NCBI GenBank assembly: GCA_013350285.1
Contig: JAAXWG010000006.1
Span: 1 to 64,000 of the forward strand
From: Candidatus Altimarinota bacterium
Lineage (GTDB): Bacteria > Patescibacteriota > Gracilibacteria > BD1-5 > UBA6164
DNA length: 64,000 nucleotides
Reading direction: 5' to 3'
Shown here: in pieces, positions 1 through 10,493 of the stretch
How the letters are laid out: the number at the start of each line of letters is the position of its first letter
Position numbering within the stretch: the stretch's first letter is position 1
Position numbers and translations under genes: made by a program
The notes under the pieces: generated by a model
Told to the model about the DNA's origin: nothing
Databases searched by the model: none
What the model saw: only the letters and a program-made list of their open reading frames with translations

Positions 1-56
1 GGAGTTTGAGCAATAAGCTCTTTTGGTAGGATATAATCAAAATCACTGAGTTTCAT
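1..56 (-). CDS. queA: tRNA preQ1(34) S-adenosylmethionine ribosyltransferase-isomerase, N-terminal fragment
   Basis: Only the first 18 codons lie in the window; the gene runs off the left edge. The reverse strand from the ATG at 56 reads MKLSDFDYILPKELIAQTP, the conserved amino terminus of QueA (family form: MxLSDFDYxLPxELIAQxP). QueA transfers and isomerises the ribosyl moiety of SAM onto preQ1 at the wobble base of tRNA, making epoxyqueuosine. The rest of the enzyme cannot be judged. It is transcribed leftwards, after a terminator hairpin (70-107) that separates it from the large unknown genes upstream. Identification rests on a short but distinctive motif. Confidence 0.75.
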   Translation of the reverse strand, partial: MKLSDFDYILPKELIAQT

Positions 57-69
57 AGTTTTTTCCTTA

Positions 70-107
70 AAATAAAATCTTCCCTGATTATAGGGAAGAT
101 TTTATTT
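70..107 (-). terminator. Intrinsic terminator after the large unknown gene block
   Basis: A perfect 16-bp inverted repeat (70-85 with 92-107, six-base loop gattat) with a T-rich flank on the minus strand. It sits just past the stop of the gene ending at 146 and before queA. The A/T-rich outer stem may let it work in both directions. Confidence 0.8.
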
Positions 108-145
108 AGTCAAGAGTGGGATTAAGGGGAATTTGTTTTATTCCT

Positions 146-2032
146 TTATTTTATACCAAATCTTGTAAGTAATGATACTTTTTTGGAATTAAATATAGGT
201 AATCATAAAAGTCATAAAAGCATTAATATAGCTATACCAAGATTTTCTTTTGCAATATTGTCAAAAAACTTTATTCATAATCACAAAGTACTAAAGGTTT
301 CTTTTATCGCCTTAATACTAATATTTTTTCCTATTTGTGTAAGTACTTCATTTACTTCTTTAGGCACATTAAGTTTTCCTTCTAAAAATTTTGTTCATAA
401 GGTTCATGCAAGACTTTCATCTCTCTTTAATATTAATCACATAATTCTTGTAATAAGGTAAGTTTTCTTTATTTGACTCATTTTTTCAAAATTTGTTTCC
501 CCTCAGGTTGTAATATAGAGTTCTAAAATTTCTTTTGTTGTAAGAGGAATTTTTTCTAATAGAGGTACAGTATTTTCTATTATTCTACATTTTTCTGAAA
601 TAATCGTTTTTATTATTTCTCTTCAAAAAGGAAATATTTTTGTATTTATAGTTTCTTTTTCTTCTTTACTCAGGTTATAAGTTGTTTCATTGATATTTTT
701 TTTAGTATCATCTATTTTTTTATCTTCATGTAGCATAAAAAATATTATATTTGGACTTATTTTTAATTTTGCTAACTTTTCCTTATTATCTGTAAGTCAT
801 CAGCTCATAATTATTTTTCAATCATTATCTTTTTTTACTTCAATTCATCCTCAGAGAGAATCAAGAAATCCTTGAGGATTTTGATGAAAATTTTTAATTG
901 TTTCTAACAAATCACCACCAACACTTATCTCATCATATATTCCGAGAATAAGTTCTTTTACTGTAAGATTATCAAGATTTGTTTTTCACTGTTCCTCATA
1001 TACTGTTTTTATGATTTTGTATCCGATAGAATTTTGAGCAACAAGAAGTGCTATACCATAATATACAACTTCATCAGGGATATCATTTATCCCTAAATCT
1101 TTTGCAATACCTTCTTGTTTTTGAGGAGGACGGTGAAGACTATAAATATTTTTTATTTCTGAAATAGGTCTATTTATAAAAAGATCTTTTATAAATAAAT
1201 CCTTCATTGATGCAAGAAACTTATTTTTTGAAACTTCTTGTGCTGGTGAAATCTCTTCAATAATTCAATTGTTTTTAAATTGATATCAAAAATATTTGAT
1301 AAGCATATCTGAGGCAAATACATATTTTGCTTTTTTTTCTGTTTCTTTAAGTTCTTCTCAAGACATATTTTTTTTTGCTTCAGATTCTATCTTTTTTTTC
1401 TTATCATTGAGCAATTTTTTTGTATCAACTTTAAACATACCTAAAATCATCTCAAAAAATCATAATTTAAAATCCCCAAAAAATCATCAATTTCAAGAAT
1501 CTACTTTTTCTTTGAGATTTAAAAATTTATCTATCCATCATTGTTTCCATCATTCTACTTTTTTGCCAATCCAATCAATAAACTTTCATTGAATTTTTTC
1601 TGATATATCTGGAGGGAGATTAGTTTTTATCTGTTGTGCTCATATTGCTCATGATAAAGGAATAATTATTTCTTCAACTTGTTTTCATCAAGCTAAAATG
1701 GGATTATTTTGAAATTTTTCTCTTACTATTTTTTTATTATTTTCATCAAGACTATTTTCTATAGTTTTTTTATCTTCTTGAGATAATCATTTTTTTAATT
1801 TTTCCCAAGCCTCAATGTTTTTTTTGTTTGGTAACTCACTTTGTAAAGCTGATCTTTGACTTAAAGAGTCTTGAGTTATTTCATTTTTTGTTTTCTCGTA
1901 AATTAATTCTCTGATTTTATTTGCTAACAAGATATTCTTTTTTTCCATATATTGAGCAAGTTGTTCTGGTGTTTCAATGGTAATAGGAGAAATTTGTGGA
2001 GGTATTTTTTGGGTTTCTATAGTTTGAGACAT
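146..2032 (-). CDS. Large protein of unknown function (628 aa), last gene of a three-gene block
   Basis: I do not recognise this family. The frame is open over 628 codons only when TGA is read as Gly (for example tca on the plus strand at 986-988). The protein starts MSQTIETQKIPPQISPI, is mostly charged and helical, and has one clear hydrophobic stretch near the C terminus (around 600-615, LGIAILMLLGLLGLPIF). That suggests a soluble body with a single C-terminal membrane segment; no N-terminal signal peptide is seen. It follows the 724-aa gene by 23 nt and is probably co-transcribed with it. Codon use, including TGA-Gly, matches the rest of the chromosome, so there is no sign of recent transfer. 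The CDS is certain, the function unknown. Confidence 0.85.
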
Positions 2033-2055
2033 AATTTTTAAAATTAAAAATATAT

Positions 2056-4230
2056 TTATTTATTCATTATATTAGAAAGAAGATAAGTATCTATTATTCA
2101 TAGGTAATTTAATAATGCTATTTCAGCAATACTTTTTCAAAAATTTGTATTTCATTCTTGGTCCATATTTCTTGAAATTGCTAGAGTACTTATAGCCATC
2201 ATTCTTCCAGGTCATGCCATAACGAATCATTTTATTCATCAATCTCCTTTTAGTCTATAATTTTTATTTCCAAGAAAAATTACTTTTATTAAGTCTTTCC
2301 AATTTTTTCCCATTATAGCACTAATAAGTTGTTTCATAGTTGTTGCAGGAGTTAATAGTATTCCTCCAAGAGCATCAGCTCTTTCTCACCAATTTCAACC
2401 TTTAAATTTCAATTTACTTCTACTTCCATTTTTAAATCAAGCTTTGTCTATATAATCTAAAGTATTTTTTAGATATTGTCATACAGTCATATTTCAAACT
2501 GTTTTATTAGTTGCTTGATCTATTTCTTTTAACACTTCTTTTTTATTTACTTTAAAAAATTTACTTAATATTTCATCATTATAAGTTGTTAAAAATTTAT
2601 CTAAGCCATCTTCTTTGAGCAAAATTGAACTTTTCTTATCTTTTACTTTAAAAGCACCATTTTCTACTGTTACTATATAATCGCCAATAGTTCTTTCTTT
2701 TCATTCCATAGTTTTAAATATATGAGCTTTTTTAGTTGCTATTATAAAATTGATCTTTTTTGTATCATCAACTCCTTTGATAACATTTCAAAGTTCTCTT
2801 ATATTTTTAGGTGCATAAGGTGTTCAATCATGCATTACTTTATATCATCACTTTACTTTTTCTACTTCTACTCCATCAATACTTATTTTTTCTCAAGATT
2901 TTAATTTTTTTGCTTGTTCGAGAATAAAAGTATCACCCCCTTTATTTTCATATCATACCATTCTTTTTCAAATATTTGTTGTTACATTTGCAACCTTTGA
3001 TATTTTTTCATGCTCTGAAAAAAATTTTTCTATTTGAGCTGTAATTTGTAAGAACAATTCTTGTTCTTTCGTAGTAATTATTAATTTTTGAATAATTGAA
3101 ATTTTTGAGAGTCCTTTTCATACAAGTCATACAACAGGAAGTACTCAAATTACACTTGTAATTTTATCCCATATTGTTATATTCCCCCTATAATCTTGAG
3201 GAATTACTCCTATTATTTTTAATGCTGTAACATCTAATTTCTCATTTCTAAAGAAACTATCAATAGAATCTACTGAAAAATATCATATATTTATTACCGC
3301 TCAAGCTTGAGGAGCTAAATATGATCAAAGTAAAAATGCAAGAAAGGCTATAGTTCATATATTCACTCTATTTTGTATATCTTTATCTTTTTCATTCAGA
3401 AGTTCTGTATTATTTATTTTATATATATCAAGTCCAAGATTTGATAAAAATTTTGAATCATCTGTATTTGAGATATCAAATGTATTTTGTGTACTAAAAA
3501 AACCTTCATAAAAATCTCCATCAGTACTTACCCGAGTATGAAACATTTCATTTATTTCTTCTATTTTCTTTTTTTGCTCATCTGTATATTTCTTATTTTT
3601 ATCATATTTTGTTAAAAAATAAGCACTTGGAAGAACCTTATTTGTTATATAAGAAAAATTTTGTTCTACTATTTCGTTTATAATCCATCTATTTTCTTTG
3701 AATTTATCAAGATTTCAAAATCTATCCATTTCTTCTTTTTTGAGATTTTCTATTTCTGTATTTACTTTTCCAAGTTTCATTCTTATAGCTGTTTTGATTT
3801 TTTCTTTATATTGTGGGGGAAGTCTTTGTAGATCAATTTCTATAAAGTTTTTGTATCAAGAAAGTAATTTTTCAAAATCAAGTCCAGAAAGAGTGAGATT
3901 TTTTTGTACATCATTTAAATTATTTATAGAAAAAAACTTGAGAGTATTTTGATTAAGAATTGGAGTTTGTTCTTTTCATCAGGCTTGAGTTGGTGAAGTT
4001 TTTGTTTCTTTTTTTTGATCTCATGATGATTTTTTTACCATTTCTGTAGCCAAGTGTAATATTGCACTTTTTGTTTGTGTTTCTACTCTTGTATCACTAG
4101 TAAGTTTTTTTATAAAAACACTAAGAGAATCTTTTTTTATTTCTCAGGTAAGGGTATTTATATAATTTATATAAGCAGAATCTACTTTATTTAGTGTACT
4201 TATTTGATAATCTTGTAATATTTCAGGCAT
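2056..4230 (-). CDS. Large protein of unknown function (724 aa), middle gene of the block
   Basis: No family recognised. The frame was checked line by line from the ATG at 4230 to TAA at 2056-2058 with TGA as Gly. The N-terminal 270 residues are charged and likely helical, with a low-complexity stretch near residues 75-95 (many K, T, S, Q). Two hydrophobic, Gly/Ala-containing segments follow near 295-315 (TIAFLAFLL...) and 365-385 (SVIGVLPVVGLVGKGL), then another charged region and a C-terminal hydrophobic patch. It therefore looks membrane-associated. It lies 23 nt after the 600-aa gene and 23 nt before the 628-aa gene, which implies one operon. Alternatives such as a surface protein or a secretion-linked scaffold cannot be told apart here. 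Confidence 0.85.
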
Positions 4231-4253
4231 AATATTAATTTTAAAAAGTTAAT

Positions 4254-6056
4254 TTATTTTTGAGTTTCTTTTATTTTCAATATTTCAAGAATTTCACTTA
4301 TTTTTTTATCTTGCATATCTAATTGATTTCAATTTTGTCATTTTGTAATTCCAAGTTTATTTTGAAAGCTTTTATGCTCTTGTAATCAATCTTTACTTGT
4401 TAATAAGAATTCTCAAGTTAGGTATAATCTTAATACTTTTTTAAAGTATAAGATATTCAATCAAGCTGATTCTACCTTAGTTTTTAGTTTTGCTTCTAAA
4501 TTTAATTCATTTGAAAAAATAGTTTCATTAAATTTTCCATCTCAAGGATATAAAACATCTTTTAATAAAGTATTATCAGAAAAGTTACTGTTATTAATAA
4601 AGTTAAGATAATTATTTAATCATGGATTTATTTCTTTGAAATCTCATACAAACTGAGCATTTGAAATTACTTTTTGTGTAAAATAATTTTTGGTCTCATT
4701 TCAAGTGTCTATAAGATCTATTGGAGTACTATTGCCTTCAGGTGACTGCTTAGAATTATTTCATTCTTCGTTACTATCTTTAAAAAAATCTCCTATAAAA
4801 GGTAGTTTACTAAGTAATTTTCATCCAAAATCTGTTCCCCCATCTACAACTCATAATGCTTTACCTCAAGCCCATCAAGCTATTATTCAAAACGATTCAG
4901 TTGGATTTTTGAAAATAATTCAGAGAAAAGATATAATTATTAAGAATCATCAAACAGGTCATACTTGACCTATAACTTTTCACATTTCTGCGAAAGGATT
5001 TTTCATAAAAGCACCTATTCTTTCTGGAATAGTTCTCTTATCATTGTCTATTTTTAGTTGTTCTTCCATTCATTTAGCTTTTTCTATTGCCTCATCTTTA
5101 CTATTTTTATATTCTTCTACTTTATCATAAATCATAAAATTTTCATAAGCTCATTGTTTGTATGATATTAAAAAAGATTTATCTTTTTCATCTATAAGGG
5201 TAGAATTTTTTATTTCATCTACACTCATATCAACTATATTTATATTATTATTTTTATATTTATCAGTAATAAAATTATAATAATCTTCACTACTTACATT
5301 TTCATTAAGAATTTTTCATTCAGAATCACTTCTTGCTTCTATATAAGTATCTAAATATTGAGTTTTTTCTAAAAGAGACATTTTAAACTCTTCTATATTT
5401 ACTTTTCATTCTCTTGAAGAATTAATATAGCTGTTTAATATTGCCTCAATCTCATTATTTTCTCATTTTATTCATATTTTTTCTACAATTAGTTGATTAC
5501 TTTCTACAAGAACTCTATATCCTTCTTTTTCTAATTTTCAAATAAGGAAATTTATAAGAATAATTCTATCTCTACTCTCTTTCATTTTTTCTATTTTTTC
5601 AATATATATTTTTAGTTCACTAATACTAAAAAGCTTAAGAGTGGAATCAATAATATTTTGAATATCTTGGGGTATTTTTTTATCTTCCTGAGAAGGGGTT
5701 ACAACATTTCTAAATCTCGCAAGAACTCATTTTGTTTCATTAGAAAGATTTAATTTTTCCTTAAAATAATCTATATATGCTTTCCAAGCTAAAAAAATAT
5801 TTTTTTCTTCATCTGTTAAATTTTTTTCATTACTCATGAACCAAGAAAGTATCGTATTTATATCATCATTTGTTGGTTTTATATATTCTATATTGTTAAT
5901 AATATATTTTTCGTCGAAAGTATTTTTACTTTTAGCTTCGGAAAAATAAATATTATATTTTTCAAGAAGACCAAAAATTTCCTGTTTAGATTTATCTATT
6001 CCCTTAGAGTTTAATGCTTCATTATTACCATTAGGTGTTTCATTACTGTCTGCCAT
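4254..6056 (-). CDS. Large protein of unknown function (600 aa), first gene of the block
   Basis: No family recognised. I start it at the ATG at 6056 (MADSNETPNGNN); an upstream in-frame ATG at 6131 would add 25 residues rich in K, Y and L that look like untranslated sequence. The frame was verified codon by codon to TAA at 4254-4256. The first 330 residues are charged and helical. A Gly-rich hydrophobic section around 365-410 (GPVGGFLIIISFLGIIF, then FWIIAGGLGGGKALWVV) looks like two membrane helices, followed by a Ser/Asn/Glu linker and a soluble tail. It is the first gene of the three-gene block and is divergent from ftsX, with 158 nt between the starts for both promoters. Confidence 0.85.
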
Positions 6057-6214
6057 AAAAATTAAATAAAGTAGTAAATACTCCTTTAGTCTAACACACT
6101 TGTTTTTTTTTTGCAAAAAATATACACCCATTTTACTTCAAAAATTATTTGCAAAAAAATCTTTTCGTTTTAATATTCTTTTAAATTACATTATTCTTTT
6201 TTACCTTTTTATTT

Positions 6215-7117
6215 ATGTTTTTTCGCATATTAAAATATTCTCTCAAAAATATCTTAAGAAATAAATTTTTAAGTATATCGTCTATTCTTGTTTTAAGTCT
6301 TTTGATGTTTTTTATCAATATTTTATTAGTTCTTCACAATGTGAGCTTCAAACTTATAGAATCAATAAATGCGAAATTAAGCATTTCACTCTATCTCAAA
6401 GAGGAATATGATAAAAATTCTATTGAGGTAATAGATATGATAAATGACATAAAAAAATTTTCCTCTTCTATAAAAGTTGAGTATAAAACAAAAGATGAAG
6501 TACTTGAAGAATTAAGAAAAAAAGACCCAGAACTTGTGAATATATTAGAAAGAACAAATCCTCTTCCTTCTACTATTGCTCTTTCTGATATACAATTACA
6601 AGAATATGAAAGACTGAATGCGATTATAGAAAATAAACTTTTTATTCTTATTAGTCAAAAAACGAAAGGAAAAGATTACTTTTCAAATTATACCTCTCAA
6701 TACCAAAGAATAGAAAAAGTTATCAATATTTTAAATATTCTTCAAATTGGACTGTATGCTATTATTGGAATTTTTATCATCTCTATAGCAATTATCGTTT
6801 ATTCTATAATAGGAAATTTTATTTATTATTATAAAGATGAAATATATATTACGAGATTGGTAGGAGGAAGCAATGCTTTTATATATGGACCTTTTGTTTT
6901 TCAAGGGATGATTTATAATTTTTTATCTTTTTTTATTGCAAGTGTTATCTTTGTTTTACTTCTCAAGAATTTAAATTTTCTTTTTAGCGGAACATTTTCT
7001 TTTGATACCGTATCTATAAGTTTTTATATCTTTATAATTCAGTGAATCGTTTTCACTCTTCTCTGAGCATTAAGTTGATTTTTTTCTTCAAGAAAATATA
7101 TTAGCATAGAAAAATAA
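6215..7117 (+). CDS. ftsX: Cell division protein FtsX (ABC transporter-like permease)
   Basis: FtsX is the membrane partner of the ATPase FtsE; the pair transmits divisome signals to cell-wall hydrolases outside the cell. The 300-aa product has the FtsX plan: a short basic N terminus (MFFRILKYSLKNILRNK), one membrane helix (~20-42), an extracellular domain with conserved wording (NPLPSTIALS; family form NPLPxSxxV), then three helices (~175-198, 225-250, 270-290). Three in-frame TGA codons (7043, 7064, 7076) give conserved-type glycines in the last helix, and the gene ends at TAA 7115-7117. No ftsE lies next to it, which is unusual. No Shine-Dalgarno is visible before the ATG. Confidence 0.88.
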
Positions 7118-7190
7118 GCTAAAAATAAATCATCGTATTTCTCTATTTTAAGCTAAAAATTTAGTATTTTGAAAAAACATAAAAAAATAT

Positions 7191-7218
7191 TTGCATAAAA
7201 AAAATTTTTTTATATAAT
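7191..7218 (+). promoter_or_regulatory. Promoter of the tRNA-Asp/tRNA-Ala unit
   Basis: TTGCAT (7191-7196) and TATAAT (7213-7218) are separated by 16 nt and end about 41 nt before tRNA-Asp. The 16-nt spacer matches the other clear promoters in this window. Confidence 0.6.
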
Positions 7219-7258
7219 TTGCAAGCTTTTTACTAAAGGCTTATTTTTAAAGCTTTGT

Positions 7259-7335
7259 GGGGGTGTAGCTCAGTTGGCTAGAGCGCGGCACTGTCACTGC
7301 CGAGGTCGCGGGTTCGAGCCCCGTCGCTCCCGCCA
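7259..7335 (+). tRNA. tRNA-Asp (GTC)
   Basis: A 77-nt cloverleaf with encoded CCA. The acceptor gggggtg pairs with cgctccc through two wobbles. The anticodon stem cggca/tgccg carries loop ctgtcac, giving anticodon GTC. It is first of a two-tRNA unit. Confidence 0.95.
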
Positions 7336-7358
7336 TAAAACTTTAAAAAAGTAATTAT

Positions 7359-7435
7359 GGGGCCTTAGCTCATTTGGCTAGAGCGCCTGCTTTGCACGCA
7401 GGAGGTAAAGGGTTCGACTCCCTTAGGCTCCACCA
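7359..7435 (+). tRNA. tRNA-Ala (TGC)
   Basis: A 77-nt cloverleaf with encoded CCA. The acceptor ggggcct pairs with aggctcc, and the anticodon stem cctgc/gcagg holds loop tttgcac, anticodon TGC. It lies 23 nt after tRNA-Asp in the same unit. Confidence 0.95.
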
Positions 7436-7465
7436 TTTTTTATTCTTTGACCGTTTTTCTAAAAT

Positions 7466-7678
7466 ATGTGACTTTCAAATAAAAGACCAAGAACACTTAA
7501 TTACTCTGTAAATAAAAAGTCTTCAAAAACTTGAAAAAAAATTGTAAGTGCTATTATGCACTATAAGTCACTTTTAAAGAGAGAGACTTTTGAAGGAGAA
7601 ACAAGATGGTTGCAAAATGCAAAGAAATTTGTACTTGCGAAGTTTAAAAAGTATTGAATAAATCCTAACAAAATATAG
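7466..7678 (+). CDS. Small basic protein of unknown function (70 aa)
   Basis: Not recognised. The frame runs ATG TGA ... TAG with three in-frame TGA codons (7469, 7532 and near 7655), so it is closed under the standard code and would be missed by it. The product is strongly basic (MGLSNKRPRTLNYSVNKK..., many K and R) with no membrane segment, as in RNA-binding or ribosome-associated proteins. It lies between tRNA-Ala and a 27-aa frame, upstream of tuf. The second codon is TGA (Met-Gly), also seen in rpsC of this window. It could be a lineage-specific ribosomal accessory protein, which is inference only. Confidence 0.55.
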
Positions 7679-7680
7679 TT

Positions 7681-7764
7681 ATGGCAAGACTAACTTGACA
7701 TGCACACAAGAAACTGAGAAGAGTTTTAAAAAATATTGAAAAAAAAATGAGAAAAAAAGCTTAA
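7681..7764 (+). CDS. Very small basic peptide (27 aa)
   Basis: A frame of 27 codons starts two bases after the previous stop and ends at TAA 7762-7764. The sequence starts MARLTGHAHKKLRRV and ends KKMRKKA, about half Lys and Arg. One TGA codon encodes the Gly. The tight spacing to the 70-aa gene and the hairpin straight after its stop suggest a translated unit, but a peptide this short could be chance. Confidence 0.35.
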
Positions 7765-7792
7765 TTTCAATTTGAATTAAGTTGCTTTTTCA
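7757..7792 (+). terminator. Possible terminator after the small basic genes
   Basis: Arms aagcttaatt and aattaa(gtt)gctt form an imperfect hairpin with a three-base bulge, followed by a short T run. It would separate the tRNA/small-protein unit from tuf. Confidence 0.4.
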
Positions 7793-7838
7793 ATATACTT
7801 ACTTTTACGAAATATTTTAAATTTTTAATTATTTACTT

Positions 7839-9026
7839 ATGGCTTTTGATCGTTCTAAACCCCATATTAACATAGGTACTATTGGACATGTTGATCATGG
7901 AAAAACTACTACTACTGCTGCTATTTCATCTGTTCTCCATGCAAAATATGGAACAGGAGAAATAAGAGATTTTGCTTCTATTGATAATGCTCCTGAAGAA
8001 AGAGCAAGAGGTATTACAATCAATACTTCTCATGTAGAATATGAAACAGCAAAAAGACATTATGCTCATGTGGATTGTCCAGGGCATGCTGATTATGTTA
8101 AAAATATGATTACAGGTGCTGCTCAAATGGATGCTGCTATTCTTATAGTTGCTGCTACTGACGGACCTATGGCACAAACAAGAGAACATATTCTTCTTGC
8201 AAGACAAGTAGGTGTTCCATATATTGTTGTGTTTTTGAATAAATGTGATATGGTAGATGATGAAGAAATGTTAGAATTGGTAGAAATGGAAATCAGAGAT
8301 CTTTTAAGTAAAAATGAATTTCCATGAGATGATACTCCAATAATTAGAGGATCTGGTTTACAAGCTCTTGAAAATCCAACAGATTTTGAAGGAAAAGCAA
8401 AACCTATTTTAGATCTTTTTGATGCTATTGAAGCATATGTACCACTTCCAGATAGACCAATTGATAAAGATTTCCTTATGCCTATTGAAGATGTATTTTC
8501 AATAAAAGGAAGAGGAACTGTTGTTACTGGAAAAATTGAAACTTGAATTGTAAAAGTAGGAGATACTATTGAAATTCTTGGTATTAGAGACCCAAAAACT
8601 ACTACTGTTACTGGGGTAGAAATGTTTCACAAATCTCTTGATCAAGGACAAGCATGAGATAATGCAGGTCTTCTTTTAAGAGGTATTGAAAGAGATGATG
8701 TAGAAAGAGGACAAGTTTTGGCTAAACCAAAATCTATTACTCCACATACTAAATTTGAATCTGAAGTATATATCCTTACAAAAGATGAAGGAGGAAGACA
8801 TACTCCATTCTTTAAAGGATATAAACCACAATTTTACTTCAGAACAACTGATGTAACTGGTGATGTAGAATTACCAGCTGGAGTAGAAATGGTTATGCCT
8901 TGAGATAATGTAAAAATGGTTGTTACTCTTCAAGTACCTATTGCGATGACTGAATGATTAAGATTTGCGATAAGAGAAGGAGGAAGAACTGTTGGTTCTG
9001 GTGTTGTTGCAAAAGTTTTAGCATAA
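7839..9026 (+). CDS. tuf: Elongation factor Tu
   Basis: EF-Tu delivers aminoacyl-tRNA to the ribosomal A site with GTP hydrolysis. The 395-aa product shows the full G domain: P-loop [14 protein letters not shown] (~residues 17-30), switch [28 protein letters not shown] and NKCDMVDD, followed by the two beta-barrel domains ending [15 protein letters not shown]. In-frame TGA codons sit at conserved glycines, for example 8327 in the EFPGDDTP motif. TGA is used sparingly here compared with rplC or secY. The gene stands alone between hairpins, downstream of the small basic proteins and upstream of rpsJ, and not in the usual str operon. There is no strong Shine-Dalgarno. Confidence 0.98.
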
Positions 9027-9039
9027 TATGATTTGATAT

Positions 9040-9067
9040 CTTACTCTTCCTTTAAAAGAAGAGTAAG
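9040..9067 (+). terminator. Hairpin after tuf
   Basis: A 10-bp perfect stem (cttactcttc with gaagagtaag, eight-base loop) begins 14 nt after the tuf stop. The T run downstream is weak, so it may terminate only partly or act as a 3' stabiliser between tuf and rpsJ. Confidence 0.55.
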
Positions 9068-9114
9068 AAAATGAAATTGTATTATTTTTCTTATATTACT
9101 AATAAAATAGATAG

Positions 9115-9435
9115 ATGACTACAAAAAAAACAAGCCAAAAGATTAGAATAAGTGTAAGATCTTTTGATCACAGGCTTTTAGATGAAACAGTAAAAAAAAT
9201 TGTTTTAATTGCAAAAGATTCTTGAGCTTTGGTAGTGGGACCAATACCACTTCCTACAAAAGTTGAAAAAGTAACAGTAAATAGATCTACTTTTGTAAAC
9301 AAAGATGCAAGAGAACAGTTTGAAATAAGAAGACATAAAAGACTTATAGATATACTTGAACCAACACAAAAAACATTAGAACTTCTACAGGATATAAGTA
9401 TTCCAAATGGAGTTTGAGTAGAAATAAAGGCTTAA
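9115..9435 (+). CDS. rpsJ: 30S ribosomal protein S10 (uS10)
   Basis: S10 is a core protein of the 30S head and the NusB partner in antitermination. The 106-aa product carries [22 protein letters not shown] at the start, then [19 protein letters not shown] and [10 protein letters not shown], all diagnostic. TGA-Gly occurs in the motif [14 protein letters not shown] and near the C terminus. It normally heads the S10 operon before rplC, but here it sits about 42 kb away with tuf and rpmB, so the S10 operon has been split. No Shine-Dalgarno is evident before ATG 9115. Confidence 0.96.
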
Positions 9436-9496
9436 ATTAGTGAATAATTAAAGAAAAATTCATAACTACTCACTATTAACTATTAATTAAAATTAT

Positions 9497-9694
9497 ATGT
9501 CTAGAATTTGTGAAGTAACTGGAAAAAAGACTTGAGTTGGAAACAATAGAAGCCACTCAATGAGAGCAACGAAAAGAAAATTCGTACCAAATCTTTTCTA
9601 TAAAAACATAAAAGATCCAGAAACGGGTCTTGTATATAGAATAAGAGTGTCTGCTGCAGGAATAAGAACTTTAAGAAAAAAGGGTATTATGTAA
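9497..9694 (+). CDS. rpmB: 50S ribosomal protein L28 (bL28)
   Basis: A 65-aa L28: MSRICEVTGKKTGVGNN, then RSHSMRATKRKFVPNL and a C-terminal RVSAAGIRTLRKKGIM, matching the family signature for this subunit protein near the E site. In the family the CxxxGK element is usual; here it reads CEVTGKK. Two in-frame TGA codons give Gly in GKKTG and near HSM. The 61-nt gap to rpsJ, same strand and similar upstream sequence suggest co-transcription, ending at tRNA-Leu. Confidence 0.95.
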
Positions 9695-9719
9695 AAGTAG
9701 TGTATACTACTTTTTTTAT

Positions 9720-9806
9720 GCCCAGGTGGTGGAATTGGTAGACACGCAGGACTTAAAATCCTGTTCCTTCACTGGAGTGCGGGTTCGATTCCCGCCCTGG
9801 GCACCA
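9720..9806 (+). tRNA. tRNA-Leu (TAA)
   Basis: An 87-nt class II tRNA with encoded CCA. Acceptor gcccagg pairs with cctgggc; anticodon loop cttaaaa gives TAA; the long variable arm is present. It lies 25 nt after rpmB. Confidence 0.95.
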
Positions 9807-9932
9807 AATTAAAACAATACAAATTCTAAAATATGCTTTTTAAGGAAAGAAGAAATTTTATTTGAGCAATAGTTTTAGAATTAAAGATTTAAAAAGAATT
9901 AAGAGTATTTTAATAATTTATATTAATTTTAT

Positions 9933-10172
9933 ATGTTAAAAATAAGACTTGCGAGAGCTGGAAAGAAAAATATGCCTTTCTTTAGGGTAGTACTTACTGA
10001 ACATCTTGCTGCTCCAAAAAGTGGATATAAGGAAGTTCTTTGATTTTATAATCCTTTATCAAAAGAATTTAAAATAAAAGATACAGACAAAGTAAAAGGG
10101 TATCTCTCTCATGGAGTACAACTTTCACCAAGAGTTGAGAAATTATTGAAAATGAATAATATAAGCTTATAG
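9933..10172 (+). CDS. rpsP: 30S ribosomal protein S16 (bS16)
   Basis: A 79-aa S16, a 30S assembly protein: MLKIRLARAGKKNMPFFRVV, then GYKEVLGFYNPLSKE (the Gly encoded by TGA) and a C-terminal VEKLLKMNNISL. Length is typical of the short form. It is followed by a hairpin and then the KH-domain gene; rpsP-khpA is a widespread bacterial gene pair, which supports both calls. Confidence 0.95.
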
Positions 10173-10179
10173 TTTTTTT

Positions 10180-10217
10180 GTCCTTCTTCTAAAAAAGTTT
10201 GAAGGATATTATTTTTT
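10180..10217 (+). terminator. Hairpin between rpsP and the KH gene
   Basis: Stem gtccttc/gaaggat with an A/T-rich loop, followed by tattatttttta. It probably attenuates more than fully terminates, since the KH gene follows within 25 nt. Confidence 0.5.
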
Positions 10218-10240
10218 ATTTATAATAACTTAGAATAAAT

Positions 10241-10477
10241 ATGCAAGAAGTAGAATTCCTTACATTTATCCTTGAAAATCTCGTTTCTCATAAAGAAGAT
10301 ATAAAAATAGAAAGAAAAGAAGATGAATTATGAGTACTTCTTACTCTCCAAGTAAATAAAGAAGATATGGGAGTAATTATAGGAAAAGGAGGAAATACTA
10401 TAAATGCCCTAAGAGCAATATTGAGACTTTTAGGAGTAAAAACAAATAAAAAGATTAATTTAAAAGTAGTTGATTAA
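10241..10477 (+). CDS. khpA: KH-domain RNA-binding protein (KhpA-like)
   Basis: A 78-aa single type II KH protein. The GxxG loop is clear in GVIIGKGGNTINALRAIL (~residues 47-64), followed by the KH helix and the strand KINLKVVD at the end. KhpA binds RNA, usually with KhpB/Jag, and affects cell elongation and RNA turnover in Gram-positive bacteria. Position after rpsP and length (family usually 75-80 aa) agree. One TGA-Gly lies early in the protein. No KhpB homologue is visible in the window. Confidence 0.85.
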
Positions 10478-10493
10478 AATATAATCTTAAAAT

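Noticed and set aside
183-461. Plus-strand frame of 92 codons rich in F, I, S
   Set aside because: Antisense to the 628-aa gene; the reverse frame is open over its whole length with TGA as Gly.
6057-6131. 25-residue N-terminal extension of the 600-aa protein
   Set aside because: The added residues look like untranslated A/T-rich sequence, and the inner MADSNETPNG start is better.
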